NCBI GenBank assembly: GCA_012845835.1
Contig: JABAKD010000016.1
Span: forward strand, 7,647,919-7,711,918
Reading direction: 5' to 3'
Length of the DNA stretch: 64,000 bases
Origin: Undaria pinnatifida
Lineage: Eukaryota; Sar; Phaeophyceae; Laminariales; Alariaceae
How positions within the stretch are numbered: position 1 is the stretch's first letter; every line of letters begins with the position of its first letter. The notes beneath the pieces were generated by a model. It saw only the letters and a program-made list of their open reading frames with translations. It made no database searches and was not told where the DNA came from. Of the stretch, positions 59,401 through 64,000 are shown piece after piece. Both the position numbers and the translations under genes were made by a program.

Positions 59401-61492
59401 GAAAAAAAACAGTTCGGTCCGTTTTTTTCACGTAAGAGACGGATAGACAGGGCCACTCGCAGCCTGCACTTGGTACCTAGAAAAAATATGGGTGCCTCGT
59501 TCCTATGACAGCCTTGTTCAGTACCTAATAAGGCATCAAACCCATTACTTGAAATACCTGGCCCAACAGCTGCTGGCCAGCCACTAGCAACATCACACAC
59601 CGTCGTCTGTTCGCGCGTGCTACCACTCGGCCAACACCGTCCCGTGCTCTATCCACTCCGGTATTGCCACCCACACGATCAACCAAAACACCGAAAAAAA
59701 ATATTATGTTCAACTTGAGTTTAGTATAGAACGAATTATATCATCGACGATTTCCTCTCTGTTTCCTTCAGCATACAGCAGTATTATATCTCGTTTCCCC
59801 GGATATAGGTTTTCAGTCTATCTATACGACCCATCCCCCGAACTCCAGATATCTCGGACATTCATTCGTGCATTCTTCTACTTTTTTTCCCTCTTTGATA
59901 TAAGAACCTTGTCGAGATAAAACATGCTCTGAATGAAACTTCCCGGTGAATTTTTGGGAAAATGTAGACTGACGTCATCATCCGCGGCCAATTTTCCAAG
60001 AAAAAACAAAAAAATCGAAAAGTGATGTCACGATTCCGGATGACGACAAATGTCGACCAAGGGTTTTCCACCAATGAAAAAATTGCAACCGAAAAAAATT
60101 GACCAATCAGAGAACTGGGGGCACGAAACGTCTTTCTCTCTGCTGCCGTGCTGCTGCAATTAATGTCAATTCTTTAACCAAAGAATCACAACCAAAACGC
60201 CTACGCAAGCTTTCTCTCTCGCACCAAAAGGCACATGATTCTTGGTTCGGTTTCCGAACTCTAATAAACCTTCTCATTACCAGGGGGGGGGTATGTTATT
60301 GTTAGTATTACGGAGGATGAAACACGAAATAAAAAAAAACGGGGAGAAAAGAAAATCATCCCCGTTTTTGGGGGTGGATTTTTATTTGAGGCCTTTTTTT
60401 TGTATCCTGTCCACACGTACACGGCTAGTAATATATATGTGTTTTTGTTCGTATTACGAAGGATGAAAGCGCAAAAAAAAAAAAACAGTTAAGCACACAA
60501 AAATAATATCTCTCCGTTTGTTTTTGTAGCTTCTTATTCGAAAACATGGCTTGGTACCCTGTCTTTAGACGCTATGTACAGAGCCTCACGCGCATACAGT
60601 CGTCGCGTACCGCCGTAGGACAGCTCGACAAAAAGGTGGAGAGATGGTTTCCTTTTTGTTGTGTTCCATTTCGTCCTTTACATGAACAACGGATCTCCGC
60701 AATAGTTGGATGCTCTACCCGTGGGGCTACTTGAGCATGCGTGAGTTTGTTTCCCGGCACGTGATGACACTTTTCCTGGGCGAAAAGGGGCTCGAAGGTT
60801 CTTGATTTCCCTAGAGCAGTCCGCCGCAAGGAGCTCGCCACCCGGAGAGGTTGCTCGCGAGATTAGGTTTTCGAGCCCTAATGTATATATATAGTTTGTC
60901 AACTAGAATCTCTCTACCGCTACGTACTTCAGCCACTGTGACTGGGTGGCCCAGCGGATAGTGCTCTCTGCAACAAAACAGATTTATTTGGGGCTGTGCG
61001 GTCATCCTCCTATCCCGCCGCAACACCACTCTTTTTTTTTTGCGGTAAACCTTCCTGTTCAGACCATTCCAACTAAGTAGACAGCCTCCGAACACAATTT
61101 TCCGCGAAATTCTAATTTAATTCGTGCACAGTAGTCTCCGAAATCGATTCGCTCTGAAAATTTCCAGGTTGTACACAATCTCCCAAAAATCGATTGTCCT
61201 GACACTTCCATTTTTTTTCAATAAAATAGAGCGCGTCCGAAAAATGACCCCCTAGTTGTCACCGGAGAAGTTAACTACTTCCGGGTTGTCCGCTTACCTC
61301 CCTCTCCCGCCGCAACACCTCGTTTTTCGCCGCGACCTCCATCCACACACCCCGCCCTCTCCTCGCCAGACCCTCCTCGAGACGCCCCCTTCCGAAAGTC
61401 GACGAGAGCAGGAATGACACATGCATGCCGACGAGCTCCTCCCGGTACGCCCGCCAACCGCGCTCGCCCGTCGGCATCATAGCCGCTGTCGC
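29261..61492 (-). CDS. Very large split gene of unknown family (about 20 exons, about 1,900 aa)
   Basis: Likely exons on the minus strand: 61492-61298, 57120-56955, 56369-55624, 54722-54393, about 51897-51478, 51194 to about 50875, 48477-48367, 46316-46215, 45980 to about 45720, 45321-45220, 43997-43095, 41880-41559, 39313-39187, 37600-37435, 37179-36950, 36806-36699, 34240-33679, 32931-32768, 31937-31716 and 29384-29261 (TAG). Where both ends are set, phases match. Features are a coiled-coil-like N-terminus, a degenerate P-loop (DQPGTGMTTALL), Gly/Ser-rich linkers, a His-rich linker and helical repeats toward the C-terminus. I recognise no known family. The start may be ATG 61480 or lie further upstream. 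The links 54393-51897, 50875-48477 and 45720-45321 are the weakest; two or three genes cannot be excluded. Confidence 0.55.
29480..29712 (+). mobile_element. MITE-like family, copy 1 (233 bp)
   Basis: Starts ctacggtaacctccccaaac and ends ggggggctatcgtag; the ends are imperfect inverted repeats. The interior matches the copies at 49740-50038 and 56694-56959 (cttttcttcgacgaaatcgcc, accagctcccgg, catagcatcc-tcctcgtgtcg, cgttcgttaaagaaa). It lies about 100 bp upstream of the last exon of the large gene, inside its final intron and antisense to it. Confidence 0.8.
30897..31405. repeat. Minisatellite, about 20 bp unit (taacatggtgaacccaggga)
   Basis: About twenty imperfect units in the last intron of the large gene, with spacing variants and a roughly 100 bp interruption (31190-31290) that contains a SINE-like A-box sequence. 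No coding meaning. Confidence 0.88.
31205..31290 (+). repeat. SINE-like fragment with RNA polymerase III A-box
   Basis: Carries agtggtctagtggataatg; tggtctagtgg matches the tRNA D-arm/A-box pattern. Related pieces occur at 13140-13185, 32385-32415, 57955-58095 and 60930-60975. Confidence 0.45.
31940..32765. other. Intron of the large gene, no further gene
   Basis: Holds an antisense 112-codon open frame (32187-32525 +) that overlaps a SINE-like piece and has no domain. I do not call it a gene. Confidence 0.4.
34585..34650 (+). mobile_element. LINE 3' tail fragment with short (AAC)n
   Basis: Contains ctgtgaccacggccttgatc, then atgcaagttaatgtgag and a short AAC/ACC run, matching the end of the LINE at 18229-19677. 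Severely 5'-truncated insertion in an intron of the large gene. Confidence 0.6.
34652..35394. other. Intron of the large gene, no further gene
   Basis: Open frames at 34671-34988 (+) and 35149-35583 (+) have no domain or splice support; the second runs into the dispersed repeat at 35395. Confidence 0.4.
35395..35860 (+). repeat. About 0.5 kb dispersed repeat, copy 2 (inverse of 10795-11335)
   Basis: Inverted partner of the repeat in the ankyrin gene. Shared order: aggctggttcacg, gaagacctcacctgatgttt, ctggtttttcg-type stretch, gttgaacacaggcaggtcc and catgccttggagtac. Both lie in introns. Confidence 0.75.
38290..38425 (-). mobile_element. LINE 3'-UTR fragment
   Basis: Carries catgtatggccctagt, ccataaaccttcgcatcc, acaatgccggtacgga and gtcgggctttcaccgacc, matching the LINE 3'-UTR pieces at 12335-12690 and 61675-61900. 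Lies in an intron of the large gene. Confidence 0.55.
39630..39750 (+). mobile_element. LINE coding-end fragment followed by telomere-type repeats
   Basis: gtgctccgtctcgaaaggag, then gatgcgtggtcgatggcc and cacaacaaagtacacc match the end of the LINE relic at 15610-15690. At 39731-39748 it is followed directly by three ccctaa units. Confidence 0.6.
40270..40760. repeat. Direct repeat pair and tRNA-like stretch in an intron
   Basis: gactaaaaa-tgtc-atcaaca and tatactcgatttccacc occur in both 40285-40350 and 40655-40730. Between them, on the minus strand, is aatggcgtcggaggcagg, then gtcgtgggagttcgattctc. This resembles the interior of the miniature LTR elements and a tRNA T-arm. The anticodon arm does not fold, so I do not call a tRNA gene. 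Confidence 0.4.
41559..41880 (-). CDS. Large-gene exon beginning VLGRLVLRD
   Basis: The acceptor is AACACACAG and the donor gtaagt. It encodes 107 residues: a compact start (VLGRLVLRDATNVTAVDQEL), a Gln/Gly-rich linker and a helical end (FYLQMLAESFAKNLPGVRRG). It is phase 0 from exon 43997-43095, and one base of its last codon is completed by exon 39313. A broken duplicate of its first third lies just upstream (see 42040-42260). Confidence 0.7.
42040..42260 (-). pseudogene. Decayed tandem duplicate of the exon starting at 41880, with its intron flank
   Basis: On the minus strand this repeats the acceptor (aacaaacag), the exon start (gtgctcggtcggttgattct; VLGRLILREA) and about 120 bp of upstream intron (ggcaggagt-cacgcagtgaaaac type words) of the live copy at 41820-42025. 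The reading frame is lost soon after the start. It is a roughly 215 bp tandem duplication. Confidence 0.75.
42345..42510. repeat. Dispersed repeat family, copy 1 (also 49130-49255 and 58985-59190)
   Basis: Shares with 58985-59190 the order gaccttctggaca-ca-gt, agtcacaggtgt, C-rich stretch, cttcattttatc-c-catagg and tgtatactcgtcgat. The copy at 49130-49255 is inverted. Unknown type. Confidence 0.55.
43095..48477 (-). CDS. Middle block of the large gene
   Basis: Exon 43997-43095 (301 codons, phase 0 at both ends) begins VRLSHGGLSPYELAAALDHI, continues through a His/Gln-rich and then an Asn/Ser/Thr-rich linker, and ends DEDWRVLEPDLMQFCHK. Exon 45321-45220 (34 codons, phase 0) reads LDVARLRMHRLVSSKGLRG and joins it to give ALCLVRLSHGG. 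Upstream, 48477-48367 (ending FNDGFLRPQ) joins 46316-46215 (VIDAVFRRHRVGCLLEW). An exon from 45980 starts FLVGVTEAICYDG and has a Ser/Gly-rich second half. The exact 3' end of that exon is unclear (about 45720). If the donor at 48366 is not used, the 48477 frame stays open to a stop at 48055. Family unknown. Confidence 0.55.
44255..44510 (+). repeat. Dispersed repeat, copy 1 (partner 47215-47505)
   Basis: Both copies carry, in order, a T-rich start, ggctac-g-, gtgactcgcgcgagt, tgatt/ttggcgatat-aatccgc, atggaacg and gagatac-gagtcact. The copy at 47215 has expanded poly-G and poly-T. The palindrome tcactcgcgcgagtga stands near the middle of that copy. Type unknown, possibly MITE-like. Confidence 0.6.
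46025..46044. repeat. Poly-G/poly-C run in the large gene
   Basis: Nineteen or so G on the + strand, about 45 bp upstream of the acceptor used by the exon at 45980. On the transcribed strand it is poly-C and may act as part of the pyrimidine tract. Confidence 0.8.
46650..46740. repeat. AT-rich minisatellite, 10 bp unit (gtgaaatata)
   Basis: About nine imperfect units of agtgaaatat/agtaaaatat. In an intron of the large gene. Confidence 0.85.
46949..46978 (+). repeat. Poly-A run
   Basis: About 30 consecutive A. Could be a retroposon tail; no element body was identified on its left. Confidence 0.75.
47215..47505 (+). repeat. Dispersed repeat, copy 2 (partner 44255-44510)
   Basis: Aligned with 44255-44510 but expanded by a poly-G run of more than 20 (47248-47270) and T runs. 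Contains the perfect palindrome gtcactcgcgcgagtgac. Confidence 0.6.
47495..47740. repeat. Minisatellite, 21-23 bp unit around GGTACC
   Basis: About eleven units of gtgaaaattggggtacccgg(tat), ending in a poly-C run. Each unit carries the palindrome gggtaccc or ggtacc. In an intron of the large gene. Confidence 0.92.
48590..48985 (+). mobile_element. LINE 3' tail with (AAC)n, plus right-hand segment shared with 50480-50640
   Basis: The left part (48600-48657) matches the LINE 3' end at 19560-19615, followed by about twenty AAC units (48656-48715). Right of the microsatellite is a block (cacgaggagctcaatatccc, gaaaaatgattctgaag, gcgcaaaacccgac) that also follows the ATT/ATC microsatellite at 50480-50640. 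Confidence 0.65.
49130..49255. repeat. Dispersed repeat family, inverted copy (see 42345-42510)
   Basis: Carries aaaaatcgacgag, ccctatgcgcgataaaaatt and cacctgtgaccacggctt in inverse order relative to 58985-59190. Confidence 0.5.
49290..49665 (+). mobile_element. Miniature LTR retrotransposon (TRIM-like), copy 2
   Basis: Direct terminal repeats 49290-49374 and 49581-49665 (85 bp), both starting TGTTACAAGGCTTAG and ending AACA. Primer-site-like TGGCGTCGTCGACAG follows the left repeat, and cagggggggagag precedes the right one. The interior is collinear with the copy at 8544-8918, including ccgcccgt-tatcc and gctatcccgccgtttc. No ORF. Located in an intron of the large gene. Confidence 0.8.
49740..50038 (+). 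mobile_element. MITE-like family, copy 2, with internal (CATGAC)n expansion
   Basis: Starts ctacggtagcccccccc and ends ttgggcgggctatcgtag. It is collinear with copies 1 and 3. About eight catgac/ccatga units (49943-49990) expand the place where the other copies have a single gccatga or gccgtga. In an intron of the large gene, antisense to it. Confidence 0.82.
50112..50452. repeat. (ATT)n/(ATC)n compound microsatellite, about 340 bp
   Basis: Alternating blocks of tta and tca triplets in at least seven switches, nearly without interruption. It yields poly-Leu/Ser, Ile/Met or Asn/Asp readings in different frames, none of them genes. The right flank is the same block that follows the AAC array at 48716. 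Confidence 0.95.
50875..51897 (-). CDS. Two large-gene exons (51897-51478 and 51194 to about 50875)
   Basis: 51897-51478 starts near RRLDAAMVSNHL, carries a Ser/Gly/Asp-rich linker and ends FLGRWVDLLSGHGDL before a good gtgaga donor. 51194 onward begins VLIIENPEMLLSAAEHVAV and continues through a Pro-rich stretch to YIQRHHAAYGFRFRRSF. The frame stays open to 50685, but likely donors occur earlier, near 50875. The junction 51478/51194 is phase 0. The first exon's start is ambiguous (several AG within 10 bp). If the large gene is really two genes, the break could be here. Confidence 0.5.
51880..52335 (-). pseudogene. Duplicate of the exon start RLDAAM with a repeated upstream intron
   Basis: 52265-52320 on the minus strand reads GLDAAMTSDHLM, a near copy of RRLDAAMVSNHLS at 51897. 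Between them the intron is made of about 65 bp tandem units (ctttcatccgactctctctt-type words plus gagcgaagaa-cccc). The far copy lacks the rest of the exon and runs into stops. Confidence 0.6.
52620..52845 (+). repeat. Dispersed repeat with internal 15 bp minisatellite
   Basis: Related to 3640-3805. The centre (52733-52830) has seven to eight units of caaccgg-accact with variable bases, expanded from a single unit in the other copy. Confidence 0.7.
53590..53800 (+). mobile_element. Copia-type LTR junction remnants
   Basis: gtcaagggggagtgttggatgatgaaa fits, in two overlapping parts, the polypurine tract (tcaagggggag) and LTR start (tgttggat) of Ty1/copia elements. A second degenerate copy (catcaagggggcgtattgga) lies about 90 bp downstream. 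No pol motifs were recognised nearby. Confidence 0.4.
54393..61492 (-). CDS. N-terminal block of the large gene
   Basis: Exon 61492-61298 (phase 0; gtaagc donor) reads YREELVGMHVSFLLSSTF and ends NEVLRRERE. It joins 57120-56955 (GIAEVIRFINGSKGR, FRQGYEDETIFLSMVLEG), whose last codon is split G|AC with exon 56369-55624. That exon gives LSRAIEEMHPL, AWRLQQRLEFLVFEERVKR, a Gly/Thr-rich linker and the P-loop-like VVVDQPGTGMTTALLGFLEW, then joins 54722-54393 in phase 0 (QDDIIRLSSTNKRMLLG). The lysine of the Walker A motif is replaced by methionine, so ATP hydrolysis is doubtful. Heptad-like charged segments suggest coiled coils. The initiator could be ATG 61480; an upstream exon is not excluded. 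Confidence 0.6.
54830..55130. repeat. Tandem repeat, about 105-110 bp unit, three copies
   Basis: Units share attcgtgctgt-catgg-cgcctg, ctgtcagct/gactt-tggc, gctaaaagccagcctgct and ctagcg-cca--ctggacgta. The third copy is shortened. Lies in the intron before exon 54722-54393. Confidence 0.85.
55285..55570 (-). pseudogene. Diverged tandem copies near the exon start at 54722
   Basis: gcgccaagtacgtcctacctggtgcttgtttgtatgtgt (here in two parts: 55490-55470, 55469-55450, minus strand) resembles the live exon stretch accaacaaacgcatgctactt, then ggtgcttgtcttcatgtgt. In addition cacgcacagggcgcg and gtggc-tg-gttatcatt occur twice (55300-55375 and 55495-55560). I read this as further decayed duplication in the intron between exons 55624 and 54722. 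Confidence 0.45.
56470..56590 (-). pseudogene. Dead duplicate of the exon starting at 56369
   Basis: On the minus strand it reads DLSRALDEVYPLWTAPNR and LDDAPLFPHARACHIL, matching DLSRAIEEMHPLRTAPDR and LDDASLFPHALACHLL of the live exon. The acceptor of the live copy (catacag) is replaced here by a C/G run, so it cannot be spliced in the same way. It lies within the intron 56954-56370. Confidence 0.8.
56694..56959 (-). mobile_element. MITE-like family, copy 3; its end forms a 5' splice site
   Basis: On the minus strand it runs ctacggtaacccgcccaaac ... gagaatgtcgtag, collinear with the copies at 29480 and 49740. The exon 57120-56955 ends inside the left terminus at CTACG, and the intron begins with the element's own GTAACC. 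The element's far end is GTAG. It is thus sense-oriented to the host gene and sits exactly at an exon end. Confidence 0.8.
57185..57510 (-). mobile_element. LINE coding-end and 3'-UTR fragments
   Basis: 57205-57330 is the inverse of the LINE coding end (cctactcctaatagaggcac; ctttggagacgg). 57395-57510 matches the 3'-UTR block (accatagaact, acaatgccgggaaggagcac, aaccaggtag). Between them are cttgtcttgtcttg repeats. Confidence 0.6.
57940..58100. repeat. SINE-like tandem pair with A-box and short palindrome
   Basis: Two units each carry cagccactg-tg--tg-gtggtct-, followed by agtgct. tggtctagtggg matches the tRNA A-box. ccactcagccactgctgtgactgagtgg is nearly self-complementary (here given as one joined description: ccactcagccactg / ctgtgactgagtgg). 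No B-box found. Confidence 0.45.
58985..59190. repeat. Dispersed repeat family, copy 3 (see 42345-42510)
   Basis: Same order of words as the first copy: gtgacctttcggacca, tggtcacgggtgtct, ccggtacacgccttcattttta, gcgcatagggcccca and tgctcgtcgattttcgtcg. In the first intron of the large gene. Confidence 0.55.
59237..59410 (-). other. Possible isolated exon
   Basis: The minus frame reads RRCKKFMLHIAGFRALVVEN and then NRAGCALLSRTRC, ending at a stop at 59236. A T-rich tract and AACCAG precede it. It does not fit the phase of its neighbours in the large gene, so it may be a pseudo-exon, an alternative terminal exon or chance. Confidence 0.25.
60670..60740 (-). repeat. tRNA-like (SINE head) fragment
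   Basis: The minus strand reads gtagccccacgggtagagca, then tccaactattgcggagatcc and gttgttcatg. This resembles the D-arm and middle of a tRNA, but no acceptor stem can be formed and no anticodon arm pairs. More likely a tRNA-derived SINE head or pseudogene than a gene. Confidence 0.35.
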
Positions 61493-61554
61493 CTATTATG
61501 CCCCCGCAAAGGCGAAAACAATATTTTCCCCAAAAAGTGTATCGGCAAGGGAAG

Positions 61555-61905
61555 GGAAGGGGTGGGGGGGGAGGCGTACTCAATTGTTGCCTGCCTTAGT
61601 CATTTGAGCACTGACCACGCATTATCCCTTTCGAGATTAAGCGGGGGGGGAAGAGGGGGGGGGGTCATCGTATCATTGCCATGCATGGCGGTGGTCTGTC
61701 AGACCATAGACCCTTGCACCCCCGTGATGCATCGCCGACCACGTCGGCTTTTCGCAGACCAGACAGGCATTGCTTGAGAGGGGGGGGGGGGGAGGGGCAT
61801 TGTCGTGCACGGCCGTAGTACCATAGACGCTGCATTTGTACCGTGCCGGGACGGAGGACGTCGGGTTGTATCAGACCACGCATGTTCCAAGCGGGGGGAG
61901 GGGGC
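61555..61905 (-). mobile_element. LINE 3'-end fragments, three in a row
   Basis: 61565-61650 is the inverse of the coding end (gccttagtcatttgagcac; ccctttcgagatt). 61675-61770 and 61790-61900 each match the 3'-UTR block (catgcatggcggtggtct, accatagaccc). G-runs separate them. Immediately upstream of the first recognised exon of the large gene. Confidence 0.6.
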
Positions 61906-64000
61906 GTGTTGGGGGAGGTGAAGAGGTCGGGAGTATGGAACTGTAAAGGGGCAGGACATTAAGACATGCACTTCGCACTCGGGATGTTATTTTTCGCTGG
62001 CGTTTGGTACTTGCACGGGTCGATGATATTACGGACGCTGCGTGAGGCAGGGGAAATAACAACACCTATTTTTTTTTTTTTTGCAAGGCTCTGCTCTTCT
62101 TTCGGTTGAGGAGAGGAGCTCCAAGAAGGAAATCAAGTGTTTATCGTAATCACGCACACACGAGACAAACACGAATAGCAACGTGAAAACCAAAACGAAC
62201 TTTTCTAACGACATTGAATAACAACGAAAAAAACAACTGGTTTTGCTAAACAATATTGGGCATAGTATGTTAGCAGCTTCTCGCAAATCAGTCCCGCATT
62301 TGACCACAAATCGTAAAGTGATGTGCTTAGATCCCGAATCCACGCGCCACCTAAGGCATTTCTGGTTGACACCCGCAGCATCGCAGTCTTGTGATGGCTT
62401 GCGGATATAAGGTCGGAGCATATAATGTGCGCGCGGGAGAGCAATCTATAATCTGGCGCGTTTTTGGCGGTTCCTCCTACTGTATAATGCGTCCCCTCTC
62501 CCCTCCCGTACTCCACGTAGGCATGCTACTGTACTGCGTAAGGGTGCAAGCAAAATACAAGCTAAGGCTCTTTCCAAGCTTGAGGAGAGCTCCACACCAA
62601 AGAACTGGCGTTGAGACAAAAGCTAAATCGCAACCGGACGAAGGATGCCTGTGGCCTAGGTGTATGCACAGGTATAAACTAGTCGTTGAGGGACCGCCAG
62701 GCCCCGAGAGGGAGGAGAGAAAAAGAAAACCGAAGTGTTTGCGGCCGCCGATGACCTGGGGATGGTGGAAAGTTGATGGGGAATAGGGTGGATTATAAAG
62801 CGGTATCTAAAAAGGGAAAAAAAATGTTGGCAGACAGGTAATGGGAGAAATAGATACTACTGGTTATTATGCGGAAGAATGTTCGAGAAGTTATATCGGA
62901 GCGGAAATCTACGCTACGTCGTACATTGTCGGAGGGCAACAAAATAATTATCAATATAGTTATACAACGAACATGTATGTGTAAAAACACGAGAGGTAGT
63001 CCCGCGGAATTGGAAAGTTAAACTTTTTTTTTGCTCCGAGGCTCCTTCCTACAGTATATTGAGGAGCTCCAAATACCAAAATCCTTCACGAGGGTATACA
63101 CACTACCCCGTAACACGCGCGATCGAAGTATCACACGCAGCTTGCAAAGCTGAGGTTTTGATCAAAAACCTTTGTGGTCGATCTCACCGCTGAAGTGTAT
63201 TTTTTCATTTTTTGAATACCCCCACCGGACCAACGACTTTTGCGACAAACGAAAAAGTGCGACCTACCATTATGTCCGGAAAATACAAGCAACCTTTTGA
63301 CATTATCATTGAAATAAAATGTTGCTTAACGTATACTTTTCCGGACAGAGCAATAGGTGATAAAAACGACGAAAATATTGCCAATATTGCCAAAAACAAC
63401 GAGTAGCCAACGAGCTCTCTTCAGGGCTCTTGTATAGCGACGAACCTAAGGATACGTGAGCGCGTTCGTTGTCACGGTGTGAGAATAGCAGCACGCGTCA
63501 GCACAAGCTATGCACGTGTCTCGCAGGAAAACTTTCATTGGAGTTCGACAGGAAAAATCGGCGTCGTCACCTAACAATCAAGCTGCCCCCGGGGTTGTTT
63601 CGTTACGACAGATGCCGCAATGATCCTCAGTCTTATTCGTCGGGCGTTTTTTTTTCTTCTCACGTCAAAGCCTCAAAGTGTTTCAAGGAGCCCCGTCGTT
63701 AAACTCATCTCCAACTTCTAAAATAATCCTAGTCTTAGCTTCAAGTGTTTCGTCCCCATGTCGGAACTGCGCTGTTAAACGGGTGAAGGCAAAAAATGCT
63801 ACCTCTATTGTAAAACGCGTCAAGCATAATCATTACTTCAGGAATCCTACCAGTAAGAAACTCTTGTTGCCATAGAAGGGTTACCGTTGCCGTCGCACAT
63901 GTCCAGGGCATGCGTGACGCACACTCCCCTTCCCCCCCCCCCCCCATCCAACACGCATGAGGCACCCTGTATGGTCCCTTGGAGAACTAACTGACGACAG
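61906..64000. other. Region upstream of the large gene, no firm gene
   Basis: A minus-strand stretch at 62370-62260 (NALGGAWIRDLSTSLYDLW) reads like protein and could be an upstream exon, but no phase-consistent splice sites were settled. A short inverted pair (tccggaaaatac at 63274, gtatacttttccgga at 63331) flanks about 45 bp. T, C and G runs are common. Promoter elements are not identifiable. Confidence 0.35.

Overview
The window looks like nuclear DNA of an intron-rich eukaryote. I see no bacterial-style operons, ribosome binding sites, CRISPR arrays, rRNA genes or convincing complete tRNA genes. Real coding sequence is sparse, split by long GT-AG introns and embedded in repeats. Interstitial TTAGGG arrays, long introns, Gly/Ala/Ser-rich linkers and several 5'-truncated non-LTR retrotransposons fit a brown alga (Ectocarpus-like stramenopile). 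That is an inference; nothing in the window names the species.

Three protein-coding loci were reconstructed by joining exons whose splice phases agree. (1) On the + strand, the last two exons of a gene ending in an SH3-like domain (38-1779); its 5' part lies outside the window. (2) On the - strand, a complete seven-exon, 270-residue ankyrin-repeat gene (17341-6334). All six junctions keep frame across introns that hold a LINE relic, LINE 3' ends, a miniature LTR element and a dispersed repeat. (3) On the - strand, what appears to be one very large gene (about 61492-29261) with about twenty exons and roughly 1,900 residues. I do not recognise its family. The C-terminal block (41880-29261), the middle block and the N-terminal block each have matching splice phases; the links between blocks are less certain.

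Region by region: 1-6 kb, SH3 gene end, a short GC-rich minisatellite and a 181 bp inverted-repeat element. 6-17.4 kb, ankyrin gene. 17.7-22.5 kb, a tandem duplication, a truncated LINE with an (AAC)n tail, a pogo-like non-autonomous element and a gypsy-type LTR. 23.2-26.7 kb, two large minisatellites built on CCCATGGG and GGAAGCTTCC, with TTAGGG blocks. 29-61.5 kb, the large gene. Its introns carry three copies of a MITE-like family, a second miniature LTR element, a KpnI-type minisatellite, a 340 bp ATT/ATC microsatellite, SINE-like pieces, copia-like traces and LINE 3' ends. 61.6-64 kb, LINE 3' ends and little else I can support.

The two most interesting signals are both in the large gene. 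One copy of the MITE-like family begins exactly at an exon end, so that its terminal bases form the 5' splice site, as in introner elements. Also, several exons of the large gene, and one exon of the ankyrin gene, have a decayed duplicate of themselves lying in the neighbouring intron.
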